Assembly: GCA_033964015.1 (NCBI GenBank)
Contig: CM066915.1
Coordinates: forward strand, 1,178,001-1,242,000
Reading direction: 5' to 3'
Source: Scolanthus callimorphus
Taxonomy: Eukaryota > Cnidaria > Anthozoa > Actiniaria > Edwardsiidae
DNA length: 64,000 bases
How positions within the stretch are numbered: the first letter of the stretch is position 1; every line of letters begins with the position of its first letter. Both the position numbers and the translations under genes were made by a program. Positions 52,219 to 63,499 of this stretch are shown here, piece by piece. The notes under the pieces were generated by a model, which worked only from the letters and a program-made list of their open reading frames with translations, was not told the origin of the DNA and did not search any database.

Positions 52219-52628
52219 ACACAGTGCTTCAATTAGTTCAAAGGTGGTTTAATTAAACTGGATTAAATCCTTATCTCAAAGAGAAAACTATTCCAAGACC
52301 AAGGACAAAACTGTATAGACTACACTGTACATGTATTGTTACTACTACCATTTTCGTTCAACCCTGAAGCTTGACGATTTTTTCGCGTTGTTTTACGTTT
52401 CAAACGTGCACGTTTTGCCGAGAAGTTGTCACGTTCCTCGCTCGCTGATTTGCTGCTGTTTTGATTGGCTGTTATTTTTCAGCCAATCAGAGTGCGAGTA
52501 ACGCGACTTCTCGACAAAACGCCAAAACTATTAAGTTTTGTCCTTGGTGGTCTTGGAATAGTTTTCTCTTTGAGATAAGGATTTCATCCAGTTTAATTAA
52601 ACCTCCTTTAAACTAGTTGAAGCACAGT
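52219..52628. mobile_element. Foldback element with ~100-bp arms
   Basis: The left arm CACAGTGCTTCAATTAGTTC, then ATCCTTATCTCAAAGAGAAAAC and CCAAGACCAAGGACAAAAC, is inverted at 52530-52628. The interior holds a smaller AGCCAATCAGAGTGCG repeat. Confidence 0.8.
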
Positions 52629-52794
52629 GATTAGCCCGATATTAAATAATTGATGATATTGTCATAACCTATTTCTCACGTACGGTTTGATCAAGCATTG
52701 GAAGTCCTTGAAAATGCTTGAATTTGAAATTTCCACGTGACAGCAGTGAAACCAATCGCAAGTGATTAGATCAATTCTGATTTTAAGCATTAGA

Positions 52795-53070
52795 GCACAA
52801 CTTTCTATGACTTTATCGGCGAAATAGAGCACGCGTGATGTTGTGAGACACGAGAACGTTGTAAACTCACGAGTCGCATGCGAGTGATTTTCAAACGTTT
52901 AGAGTGTCTCTCCCAACATCACAAGTGCTCTATTTCGCCGATAAAGTCATAGAACGTGGTGCTCTAATGCTTTTATGATATAGCAGGAGAGAACCATTAC
53001 ATTATCGGTGAAATAAGGCATAGATTTGGACCAGAATCAGAGCGCGCGTTATGTCGTAACTATATTATAA
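52795..53070. repeat. Foldback MITE with AGCATTAGAGCACAACTTTC arms (copy 2)
   Basis: AAGCATTAGAGCACAACTTT, CTATGACTTTATCGGCGAAA and TAGAGCAC pair with the reverse copy ending near 52973 (GTGCTCTAATGCTT). The flank TATAGCAGGAGAGAACCATT mirrors that of the 32800 copy. Confidence 0.8.
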
Positions 53071-53372
53071 ATTCCTATTGGAATCATAACAAAGTGATTA
53101 CCAATTACTCACGACAGTCTTGAAATCCGCTCTATAGCATTACCTTTCCTATATTAGCCGATGGAAATAGATGCTTTCTCTGACTCTACTTATTCTGACG
53201 TACAAATGGACAAAGAGATACCTGAAGATCCCCGATTATTTTCCATCAAGGAATGCACCTATTTCAGAAACTGTCTCAACTATCTGCTGCAGCTCGCGGT
53301 GAAATTCTCGTCTTAACCCAATACAAAATGTCTTCCGAGCGATTGTATTGTAGAATCATTTGCAGGTAAGCA

Positions 53373-53510
53373 CTCGTTCACACTGACCAAAGGACGTATT
53401 ATTGTCTGAGAAACAATAGAACGGGGCATAGATATATTGTGATGATCCTCGTTCTATTGTTTCACAGACGATAGGACGTCCTTCTGGTCAATGTGAACGA
53501 GTGCTAACCC
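53373..53510. repeat. MITE with AGCACTCGTTCACA ends
   Basis: AGCACTCGTTCACACTGACC and AAAGGACGTATTATTGTCTG pair with the right arm CAGACGATAGGACGTCC and GGTCAATGTGAACGAGTGCT, with AACAATAGAACG inverted inside. Confidence 0.75.
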
Positions 53511-54173
53511 ATTTGGCATAAGCGAGATAATAAGTATGGCTACTTATCCAAAAACAACTGCCCATGATTCTTGTTTGGTATACCTTTTTGCTCCCATGAT
53601 GCATCGCGGGCTATACCGGACAGTTGTGACGGTGCAACCTTTTCTGAAATCGATGTATATTATTTATTATGCAATTGAAAAAAGGCCACTGCCATAGCTA
53701 TGTAAAATTTGTTATATGAATTAAAGTTTATCAATGTACGTTTAATATGGATTGTAGCAATGAAATCAATTAAATGCGCTTATCTATACATCGGTGTGGC
53801 TACTTGATTTGTAACGGGTGGGAAGCTCTTCGTTTTATCGTATCCATAAATATGACAGACGAAAAAAGAGGGTATTTATACATGGGGGCACGGTTGGCCC
53901 AATTTTCAGGGCGTTGGCCCAGCCTGGTCCTCACTAGGACGCAAACATAAGGACAGGCGAGAACATGTATGACGCAAGCATAAGCACAATGCCGACCCAA
54001 GAGGAACAAGACTTGCGTTATGTGCTTGCGTCGCAATGAGGACGCTCAAAACGCAAGCACAAGACTTCCCGCCGGCACCAGGTCCTCTCGTTCAAAGCAG
54101 CAAAACTTTCGTCCCACACCGCGGCAAAATGTTGTGTACTACGCACGCGCAGCTTCTCACTACAGCTCCAGGA

Positions 54174-54280
54174 CCATTCTCGTACCCAGAGCTCCCCGGC
54201 TCGTCCCTCGCAGGGGAAGCTCTGGTGACATCCATGAGGGCCTTCGCTGATTGGCTGAAATAACGCGCACGCGTACATAA
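54174..54280. repeat. Dispersed CCGGCTCG repeat (copy 5)
   Basis: CATTCTCGTACCCAGAGCTC, CCCGGCTCGTCCCTCGCAGG, GGAAGCTCTGGTGACATCC and GCTGATTGGCTGAAATAACG show the same family as 1827-2110. Confidence 0.55.
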
Positions 54281-54784
54281 AAGTAACTTAATCTCGCTTT
54301 ATAAAAACGTATCTGTCACAATAACACTGGCATTTCGTTTCCTAGTCGTCCTTTCCACCTATGTCTTCGACATTAATACTCAAGGTAATTGGGCATAAAA
54401 CCACCATTTTCTTTTGAGCTTGCGTCGTGGCTGTCACCAGAGGTGACGAGACAGGGGCTCATCAATGTCACTATTTTTTAGCCAATCAACGCGCGCATAA
54501 GAATTGAGTTATGGGACTCATTTTGAAATTCATTACAAAGTATTAACGTTACATTATTATTAGTGAAATGTAATTAAGATTTCAACAAACCTTTTAAAAA
54601 TATTTCTGTCATGTACAATAGTATACAAATCTTTATGTCATTTTATGTCATTTTTCCGAAAGGTTCTTATCACCGTTTGGGTAGTATCATTGGGCTACGC
54701 CTTTTAGAGATAGAAATCTACAAGCGCCTGCTGACGGGGGATTCCCTACAACGTTCTCAAATGGGCAATTCCAGTTCTTATCTG

Positions 54785-55010
54785 CACACCCCCCCCCCCC
54801 CCCCCCCCCCCTACAGAAAACCTGAAGAGTTTTTCCGAAGGGGTATAGCACAATGCCTTTTCCGAGGGGGTTTTGTCCGAGAGGGTGCAGCCCCAAAAAG
54901 GCTCTTCCGTGGGTATTTCCTTGGGGCTTCCGAGAAATTTCCGAGGGGGTACTAAAGAAAATTACCTCTTCCGAGGGGTTGGGGTGGGGGGTTGCGGCTA
55001 AAAAATGTAA
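54785..55010. repeat. TTCCGAGGGG tandem element with poly-C edge
   Basis: After a 24-base C run, TTTTCCGAAGGGG/TTCCGAGGGGG-like motifs recur about six times. It resembles the tandem-bearing CCCGGGGG elements at 57235, 60190 and 63040. Confidence 0.55.
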
Positions 55011-56586
55011 TGGCCCTATGCGAGACACACAACTAACTCTAATTAGTTGTTTAATACGACAATGAAAATCCCAAAACTAAACTCCCAAAACTATTCGCCA
55101 ACTCCTGCCAAGAAGCTAGCAAATTGAAAATTAATGGTGTGCTTCTTATCCCCTCAAGGGAACAATTTTGGCACCAATCGGAAAGTTGTCAATTTCGGTG
55201 ACGTCACACGTATAGCGCCATGCCGTCATTTGCTGCGTTTCAATTCCGTCCGCAAATTTGACAGCAATGTTTCCTCCCCCTGTCATATCCCTTTGCGGAT
55301 ATTGTACCAACTTTAACCATAAGTATATATAATAGGACTCCATGCTGTCCAATTAATAAAAAAGTGGATAATAATAATAATAATAACTTTATTAAAGTGC
55401 CTGTAAACCTAATAGCTTGGGATAAAATCCCATACTAATGTGGGGACACAACAGAAAAATTTTAAAAGAAAAAAAAGATTACACACGAGCTAAATAATCC
55501 AGAGGAACTTCAAACGGCCGAGTCAAACTTTGAGTTCCGAGGAATCATCCATTTTTTCTTAATTGGACAAGCATGAAGTCCTGTTATTTATTAATTATAT
55601 AGTGAATAATAAAAAGCCGAAAGTGTCCAATTTCAGCGCGCACGATCCAATTTGAAAACAATTGGACAGTTGGCAACAATGGACAACAACTGGCTATATA
55701 GTTAAGGGCTTTCAAAAACGGCCCTAAAAGAGAATGATGCTTCATAGACATGTATTTTTAGGAGCTCCTGCTTTCACACGATGTGCGAGAAACTGCTGGA
55801 TTTGAAACATCGACAATCGAGCTGCGAAAAGAAAACTTTTTATATTGCTTATTTTCGCTGTCGACCCTGGCAATTAGAGGCAAACACAATTCAACCCTTT
55901 AAAGTGCTTGACAAATAAGAATATAATGACGGAAATTCTGTCTCGCTACCTTTTTTGATTCACGAGGTATCCTATAGCCCGTGGTGCGTGAAACAACAAG
56001 CGCGAAATTTAAAATGCAAATCATTTGCTCCAAAGAAATGGCTGCCGCGTGCTCGATTCTTTGACCGAAGAAAAAAGCGAATTCTAAGTTCGTTTTACGC
56101 CTGAACAACTTTTGTCGAAAGCCATGCAAAGGTTTTGTGCTTCGGAGACTGAGGAGTGCTACAAAATATGAAAGTTTTATGGCGATAATTCGCTTCCTGA
56201 CAGTGGCGTACACAGCCTATAGGCCTGCAGGTACGGACTGTAAATGTTTGGGGTCATTTGGTACAAGTACTGTACTGCATTTATAAGCTTAACCCGTATA
56301 TTTGCAAAATCCCGTGTATGTGACTGCAACTTTTCAAAATCCTGCGTACGCCCCTGCCTTTGTAGAACAGGATACACGTTTACTTTAATAGTTCTTGGTT
56401 CATTTATTTTCTCATAGTCACAGTAAATTTCTACGGAATACAAATTATTTATGACTTCAATAAACAAGAAGCCTGGCCAAGAGAGCTCAGCGTCAGCGGT
56501 TTTTCAATAGTTGCTGGGTTACTTAACAATTATTCCTCGAGCTATGTATTGACTCAGAGGCCATGAGGGCGAGAGGAATAATTGTT

Positions 56587-56771
56587 TTAGTCAAATCACA
56601 CTAGTAGGTCAATTTGTATTGCCAAAAAAATGTTTTGGTTCTGGTCATTTGCCATTTTCTGGCTTTCAAATCCGACACTTGTCGCTACTAGGGCTATAAC
56701 TTATAGCCTACTAGTAGCTCAACCAATCAGAACGCAGCATTGATAATAGACCACTAGTGTGATTTGACTAA
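56587..56771. repeat. MITE with TTAGTCAAATCACAC ends (copy 3)
   Basis: It starts TTAGTCAAATCACACTAGTAGG and ends CCACTAGTGTGATTTGACTAA, with the same interior as 33875-34060. The AACAATTATTCCTC fringe on the left is also shared. Confidence 0.8.
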
Positions 56772-56904
56772 TTTCTGATACTCTCTGTATGGCATTATTT
56801 GGCTGAATTTTAATGAAACATTGGCTTCTCATTGTTGCAATAAGATTTTAGGGGCAGATCCAGTTATTTCAGAAAGGATAGTGAAAATATATATTGCAAA
56901 TTTC

Positions 56905-58070
56905 CAACACAGTAAATCCCGGCGTCACCAATCGATGAAAATCGATCATCGGAAACCAATCGAACAATCGATATCAATCAATATAATTACTCAATTGGTA
57001 TTGATTGTCATTGATCAATCGATAATCAATCGAAAGGTCACATGAGTAGGATCGATTGTAATCGATGGTGATCGATTCAATGATAAGCCATTTAATTGAC
57101 ACGTTATATTATCCCGCTGTTACGGAAGTTCTGCAGTTGATTTTGTCTGCGTTTGCCAATAGACTGCACTTGCAGCCCCTTCTTTGGCGAACGTTCGTAA
57201 ATCAAGGAAAATATGTTTTCGCGCGGCGTGCTTAGTACCCGGGGGGGGGGACTCCCATATTTCGTCGGGCGGGGGTGCTCGTCGGGAAAATAAAATGGGC
57301 AATTCCAGAAAATAAAGGTACCTCCCCACGGGCGGCACTAGTTTTTTGACCCCCCCATGCATCCAGAATTTCCAAAATGGTTTACCCCCCATGCATATAG
57401 AATTCGGGGCAGGTTAAAGAAATCCAGCTTCGAAAACCCCCCCTTGCAATCAGAATTCCGAGCTCTGAAACCCCCCCATCCCAAAAATCGGCTTTGTGCT
57501 CTGTTAAAAAAGGAACGGTTTTGCTCTCACGTTGCGGGTGAAAAACCGGTGAAATACAGACCCTTTTTTATACCAAATTACAATTTTCCCTACTGTTTTT
57601 ATACCCAGTCCAGCCTGAAAACCCTACCCCTTTCTTATACCCAGCCTGAAAACCCTACCCCTTTCTTATACCTCCAGCTTGAAAACCCTACCCCTTTCGG
57701 GCCGAGCATCCCTGTAGACATAGACATAGACATAGATAATCTTTATTGTGACAGTACAACCCTAGGGCGCATGTGCCGTAGAAATATTTCCCGTATAGTC
57801 CAATATAGGGAGTACCCCCCCCCCCCCCCCCCCCCCCCCCCCGGGAAAATAGTTACCATGCAGAAAGAAAAGGGGAATTGATTTCAATCGATATACAGCT
57901 ATTCATCAATTGATATTAATTTACAATATCAATCAATAAGGGTCACACAGAGAACCAACATTGATTGATCATTGATTTTCAATATCATTTGATTAATTGA
58001 TATTGCTTGATATTGATTGATTTTTATCGATTCTTGATTTCATCGATTGGTTATGCCGGGAGTAAATGTA
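56905..58070. mobile_element. ATCGATT-rich element split by another insertion
   Basis: Left part 56905-57100 starts TAAATCCCGGCGTCACCAATCG; right part 57875-58070 ends CGATTGGTTATGCCGGGAGT. Both are packed with ATCGATT/AATCGAT and TTGATTGAT variants, more than twenty in total. A 610-bp CCCGGGGG-type element (57235-57846) lies between. Confidence 0.65.
57235..57846. mobile_element. CCCGGGGGG / ACTCCCATAT element with internal tandem repeats
   Basis: It starts ACCCGGGGGGGGGGACTCCC and ends with a C run and CCGGGAAAATA, so the ends are inverted. Inside are repeats of GAAAACCCTACCCCTTTC and of CC(A)TGCAT...AGAATT, and an AGACAT run at 57716-57740. It is nested in the ATCGATT element. Confidence 0.65.
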
Positions 58071-58324
58071 CGGGAGAATCTCCCCAAAAAAGAGAGCACA
58101 CACCCCTTAAGCCCCATCAAATCCAAATATTGTTTTTGAATATTGAAGCATTCTGGAAAGTAGAAATATTGGATATCAAAAGCAAATATTCTGCTTCTAC
58201 CCCATAATAACTATTTATTTTACTATACAAGCACATTAATATATTTACTAATCAGACTATGGCTTGCATGAATAAAATTGGCAAGCTTTTTGCAAAGAAA
58301 GGTTAAACATTTATATAATATAGC

Positions 58325-60105
58325 TACGATTATAACACATGCTCTGATTGGTCCAAATCTATGCTCTATTACACAAGGTTCGTACACTTAGAAATTGGAA
58401 AAAATCCAGGAGTTTTAAGGAGCTGTTTCAAAATTTTTCCAGTAGTTTTTCCAGGATAATTTTCAGCCTTGTCAGTAACGTTTCAAGCTTTAAACGTTTT
58501 TAGAATGATTACATTATTGATTTTGTGAATGATGAATTCATTTCATTTTTCCAGTAGTTTTCCAGGACCTTGTTTGAAATTCCAGGAGTTTCAAGAACTT
58601 TCCTGGAGTTTCAAGGACTTTCCTGGAGTACAATAAAAATCCAGGTCTTTCCAGGTTTTCCAGAAGCCATACCAACCCTGTTACACTGATCAAGTAATGA
58701 TTCTCCCCCACTATATCATAAAAGCATTAGAGCACAACTTTCTATTACTTTACCAGCAAATGGATCGATCGGAGCACCTGTGATGTTGGGAGAGACTATC
58801 GAAGCGTGTTATAATAATAATATTATAATAATTATAGTAATTATAATAATAATAATTATAATTATAATTATAATTATAATTATAATAATTATAATAACTA
58901 GCTGATGCCCGTGAAAATTCACGGAGTGTAAGGGGGAAATTTATTTTACTTTATTTTACTTTCTCTGTTTAAAAAAAAAAAACGGGAAAAAATCACAATG
59001 GCCATATGGATGTAAGGGTTCATGATTTCCCCCTTCCATAAACTGCTGGATTTACATTACTAATAACCTCCCATCAGCATGAGTACCCCCCGTCCCACCA
59101 TGCCGAAATAAATGAAGTGAGCCCAAAAGGATCATTTTTTTTTTGCACTGGTCTCCCTGGTTTTGGTTTGACAAAATCACGCGTGTGTCAGTCTCTCAAA
59201 TCGGCGTCAAAGAACCCGTGAAAATCGAAAGCGCAATTTGACTTCGGAATTGTTTGAATGTTTATCATATCTCAGCGAGGCGAGAGAAGAAACAGGTCAA
59301 GTAAAAATGGTCTAAGGACTAATAATTTTTTTTTAGTTTATATTATTTATATTTTTTCTGCTTTATCGCTCGCTTAAAAAATTGCTTGAATTAGAACTTA
59401 GCCCAAAGTGAATCTTTTCCAACAAAAACATGCCCACTGGAGGGATTTCCTCTTTCTCTTCGGGATTGTGTCCTTCGTTTTGCGATAGGGCCGTCAGGAT
59501 TTATACTTAGAGAATATTATTCATGACTTTCACGGACTTTGTTTTTGTAAATGTGTCATTTCGACTTAGCATGACTTAGCGCGTGCTCCGAGGGAAGCAA
59601 TGTAGTGTGTACGTTTGTTGAAACTTGAATGAAAATTTTCTCAGCTCAAATCTTTCAAGTTAGAATTATCCCTGCACATTCCTGTATGTAATCTGTAAGA
59701 GAACCATTTAGGTTTGAATGTCAATGGTGCTTTCGGCTGCGTGAACCGAGTTCTTTTTTAGTTTCTGTGGAGAATTCAACATGGCGGCGATGGCGGCTTT
59801 GTCCCTCGCTTAAGAAATCGCTTGAATTAGAACTTAGCCCGAGGTGAATCTTTTCCAACAAAACACGCTCATGGTCCAGATTTCCACCTTCCCTTCGGGT
59901 TTGCGAACTTCTTTTGGCGGCACAGCTTCAGGGCTGAGCGGAGCGAGTGTCGACACGATTTTCCTTACGGTATTAATATATAGATATATAATAATAATCA
60001 CGAGCCTCACTCGTGTCTCTCCCAACATCACGTATCTATATTTCTATGACTTAATCTATTGTGCTGATAAAGTCATAGAAAGTTGTGCTTTCATGCTTAT
60101 AATTA
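58325..60105. mobile_element. Foldback MITE (copy 3) split by about 1.2 kb of inserted DNA
   Basis: The left half at 58725-58805 (AAGCATTAGAGCACAACTTTC, GATGTTGGGAGAGACTATCG) and the right half at 60005-60100 (TCTCCCAACATCACG, GTCATAGAAAGTTGTGCTTTC) match the arms of the 32800 and 52795 copies. Between them lie an AT microsatellite and a block with a ~100-bp direct repeat (59366-59470 and 59800-59905). Confidence 0.65.
58805..58895. repeat. AT-rich microsatellite
   Basis: TATAATAATA and TTATAATTATAATTA-type units over about 90 bases. Confidence 0.85.
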
Positions 60106-60189
60106 AAAAGTAATAGTACCTTTCCTTTTCTAATGTTTCCAGAGTTACAGAAATCACATATTCGTAAAGCACTAACTCTATTCATCTCC

Positions 60190-60540
60190 CGGTGGGAGGA
60201 CTCCCTTATTTTTGGGGCGGGGGTGCTCGTCTGGAACTTTCGATTTTACCCCTAAAGGTACCACACATGACATCGCTTAGTTGATTTTGACCCCTAAAAG
60301 GTACCAACAAGACGTATTTTCCCTCGTAATTTCACATATTTTTTACGAGGGAAAATATGTCTGAAATTCAGGCTACCAACAAGTGTGATTTGCTTGATTT
60401 GCTAGAACGGACCTCTAACAGGTAACTATCTGGAAAAAATTACAAGTTTGAATTTTACCCCCTATAAGGTACCAGAGGCCTGATTTTAAACCTTAAAATG
60501 TGCGACGAGCACCCCCGCCCAAAAAATCCCCCCGGGATTC
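60190..60540. mobile_element. CCCCGGG element with AAGGTACCA repeats
   Basis: The left edge CTCCCGGTGGGAGGACTCCC and GGGCGGGGGTGCTCGTC pair with the right GACGAGCACCCCCGCCC and TCCCCCCGGGA. CCCCTAAAGGTACCA-type motifs recur inside. It belongs to the same class as 57235 and 63040. Confidence 0.65.
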
Positions 60541-60741
60541 ATCTATTGTCTCTTAAGGTAATGTTGTAAGAAATATAGAAATATCTTTTTGAAATGAAGA
60601 ATTATAAGTATCTTTGTTGCTAGTTTACTGTTTATGTTATTTTGTTTATGCTACTTTCACATTCACTCCAGCGATCATGGCTATAAACTAAGAATTAATA
60701 TTAAAAAGACATAAACGTCCATAACTACTATATTCTATCAC

Positions 60742-61751
60742 TCAAATGTTCTTCGGGTGCCGACTTCTCCCTTGCATATTACGTTGGTTGATCACTTCAC
60801 CATTGCACAAATAAATGGTTAACTGTGCTCCCTTTGCTATTTCTTCAAGATTCTCTCGGCATTTGTCTGCTGTTTTCTTTGCAAGTGCACTGTAAGCCAT
60901 GTAAGATCCTATGTCTGCAATGATCTCGACTCCTTTCTTTATGAAGTCACGAATTTCATTCCATGGTAAGGCCTTAGCTTCACCTTTTACATTGTCATCG
61001 TGACCGGAAAAATGAAGTCCAATCAAGCGGTATTTGTTTCCTCTCTTGACCATTATTGGACAGCCAGATGCTCCTTCAGGCAGGATTCCTATTGGCTTAT
61101 CTAAGTGAAGCAATGGAACTTGGTTAGAAGAAGCTGGAGTGATACGGAGTATCTTGCTTGTTTCAGATTTGATATTTTGATCGGCTCCACCAAGATGTAC
61201 AGCGTACACAACTTCATCTTTGTTCGGCTTTAGTGGGTCCATCTCACAAAGCGACACAACTTTCATCTGTTTCATATTTTCAAGCTTTTCCTGTTCCTCT
61301 TCTTCCCAGAGAGGGTATTCGCTCCTACCATATTCCCACTGGTGACCAAGTTTCACCATGGCGATATCTTTGTGTTTGAAATCTGCATATTTTCCCCGGT
61401 TCTAAATGGTGAATAAATGCCATTCGCTTCTGCTTCCCGAAAACATATTCCTGGCCTTTAATATAAAATTTAACACGAAATCGTGCTTCTGACATGATGC
61501 TGTGAATTGTTTTTGTTTGCGTCAGTCTCGTCTTGGAAGTTGTGTGCTACCGTCATTACCCAGTCACCTCCATAGTGAAATCCAGTTCCAGTTTCCTTGT
61601 AATTTTCTCCTCCTGAAGTTTCTATCTCGATAAGGCAAGTAGCGTTTTCAACTTCTTGCAGTTCCGAACCCATTTTAGCCACTTTTGCGGAGTCTGTGCC
61701 GCTCCAAACACGTTTCCTGCCTGATGTTCTCTGGAGCGTTTCTTTCTCTTC
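60742..61751 (-). pseudogene. Trypsin-like serine peptidase with two frame breaks
   Basis: The sequence reads as a trypsin-fold (Trypsin_2-like) peptidase split over three frames. The first part, to about 61510, has ENATCLIEIETSGGENYKETG and the catalytic His in WVMTVAHNF. A second frame carries RVKFYIKGQEYVFG. The third, to the stop at 60742-60744, has the Asp region FKHKDIAMVKLG and the Ser motif GASGCP (GxSGxP), then ISP-like WNEIRDFIKKG. Shifts lie near the A run 61513-61517 and near 61397-61402; each is explained by one extra base in an A run. The frame is open leftwards to an acceptor-like TTTGTTCCAG before 61751, so an upstream exon probably existed. It could be a decayed gene or a gene with assembly errors. 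The substrate is unknown. Confidence 0.65.
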
Positions 61752-61779
61752 TGGAACAAATTTTGCTATGCGGGCTTCC

Positions 61780-61972
61780 CTGAGCTCGAAGGTTGAAAGA
61801 ATTCTTTGGGGTAGCAGCGATTAAGACTAAAGAATTCTTGGGGGTCAAGGCCTGAAAATGCAAAATTCTTGGGGGTGACTGTAAAATTCTTGGGGGTATT
61901 AACTGTTGAAAATTCGTCAAAATTAAAGAATTCTTCGGGGTGAGCACATGAACTAAAGAATTCTTTGGGGTA
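61780..61972. repeat. AAGAATTCTTTGGGGT degenerate tandem repeats
   Basis: Seven copies of (A)AAGAATTCTT(G/T)GGGGT or its shorter form AAAATTCTTGGGGGT occur at irregular 20-40 base spacing. They lie between the peptidase fragment and the TAA-flanked element. Confidence 0.75.
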
Positions 61973-61973
61973 A

Positions 61974-62544
61974 TGCACCAGTCAATTGACAACCCCGCAC
62001 CCCCCCATTCGCGCATTAGCGGGGCATTCACTTTTTGGCAAGTGAAAGGCAGTGAGCGCCTCGGTTTGCGGGGACAATCTGAGAGGTGAATGCACCGTCC
62101 CCAGGGTAACAATTAAGAGTGAATGCGTTCCTTGCCCAACGAATTTAGAAAAATAACACAAAGGATTTTTAGTCACTGAAAAGAGTGCAGCCGATCGCAA
62201 AGCGCAATAAAACCATATTTTATTACTTGCAGTACTTTCACTAGTGTAGATTAAAACTTAATTCGTGTAATTCAAGTAACACAAATCTGTATTTGTCGTG
62301 TCTTTTGTGAAGTAAGGGGCTGTTCATATGTAGGTGAGACAGCCCGGAAAGCGGGCTGGTTTCTGTTGTGTTGTGTCCCGGGGAAGAGAGTGACTCCCCG
62401 CTCGATGTACTATGTGGAAGCCGCGAAAGAAAGCGCATCTCCCGACCAACGGGGCAGTAATGTAGTGTGAATTCTGTACGAAAGCCCCGCTAGTACCCCG
62501 CTAATGCGCGAATGGGGGTGCGGGGCTGTCAATTGACTGGTGCA
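61974..62544. mobile_element. 571-bp TIR element with TAA target duplications
   Basis: TGCACCAGTCAATTGACAAC at the left and GTCAATTGACTGGTGCA at the right are inverted, and the pairing continues through CCCCGCACCCCC and CATTCGCGCATTAGCGGGG. TAA flanks both sides (61971-61973 and 62545-62547), as in PIF/Harbinger elements. No transposase was seen. Confidence 0.75.
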
Positions 62545-62547
62545 TAA

Positions 62548-63030
62548 TCGTATTTAGTAGGTCCTCAACCCGGGGGGTACAAATTTTTTATGGCATAGCC
62601 CAATGTTAATTTGAGCAACCGCGGGGAGGGTGTGAGCGAAACTGAATGTCGTGGGAGTAGGGGCGGGGGGAATGACTAGCTAAGAGAAGAGAAAGAGAGG
62701 AGACGCCTGCCAAACGTCTCGACTCGTGTGGAGCGGCCTGTGTAACCCACGATACCGACCTTGGTACCCTACCCCAGACGTAATGTTTTTGCTCAGTAGC
62801 GTTCAATTGGCAAAATGGCTGACAAACCCTCGGGTATTAATAAAAGTAAACAATTCCAGTTTATAAACCGTTGCGTTACGATCCAAAATTCCCGTGTTGA
62901 GTAGTAGCTATAAGAAAACTGTTAGAGAGGTTCCGTTCGCAGTAAAACATCAGAAATCGAGAAAAGAATGGCATAATTGGATGTTCCTTGAATGTTCCTT
63001 GAAGAGAAGAAACAGACTACGAGGGCCAGC
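62548..63030. other. Gene-free stretch
   Basis: No gene or defined repeat was recognised apart from a truncated CCCGGGGGGTAC piece near 62570. The open frames are short and without family features. Confidence 0.4.
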
Positions 63031-63035
63031 GAGCC

Positions 63036-63401
63036 GTCCGTTCCCGGGGGGGGGGGTCTTCATATGTCGACCTGATAGGGGTGCTCGTCGTATTTTTTAG
63101 GGGTCAAAATCGACTCTCAGATATTTTTTAGGGGCTATCGGAGAAACATTGTGGCTTTCACTAATAAATGGTATTTTTTAGGGGTACGCAAATGGGTCGC
63201 AAACAAAGTAAAACGTTTTCTTTCTTTCTTTGTTCATTTATAGCTCTAAAATAAGCTTGTCTTGAGATGATAAACAATAAACAATAACAAAAAAGGTTTG
63301 TTGTTGGTATTTTTTAGGGGTTGAATTTTTTGTGTCCTGGTATTTTTTAGGGTATATTTTCCGATGTCCCGACAAGCACCCCTATCACTCTTACATGGGA
63401 G

Positions 63402-63437
<36 letters not shown>

Positions 63438-63450
63438 ATCCCGGGCGTCC
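63036..63450. mobile_element. CCCGGGGGGG element with TATTTTTTAGGGG repeats
   Basis: It starts TTCCCGGGGGGGGGGGTCTTC and GGGGTGCTCGTC, and ends CGACAAGCACCCCTATC and ACATGGGAGAACCCCC with a 30-base C run and ATCCCGGGCG. GTATTTTTTAGGGGT recurs five or more times inside. Confidence 0.7.
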
Positions 63451-63499
63451 GTTATTATAAATGCTGAAACTCCCGAGAAACAAAGACAAGTTTGCCACA

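Larger units (their letters stand above)
51875..60741. other. Gene-free region rich in transposons downstream of TBP
   Basis: No gene is recognised over about 8.9 kb. The stretch is filled by MITEs and foldback elements (listed separately), a (TAA)n run at 55370-55390, an AT microsatellite at 58805-58895, and poly-C tracts at 54788-54811 and 57816-57842. Sequence between the listed elements at 55040-56500 shows nothing identifiable. Confidence 0.6.

Noticed and set aside
54611..55065. Overlapping frames near the poly-C tract
   Set aside because: They read through a C run and TTCCGAGGGG tandem repeats; coding is not credible.
57357..57881. 174-aa plus-strand frame
   Set aside because: It is the interior of a CCCGGGGG element with repeated KTLPLSY/ENPTPFLY-type translation of a tandem repeat.
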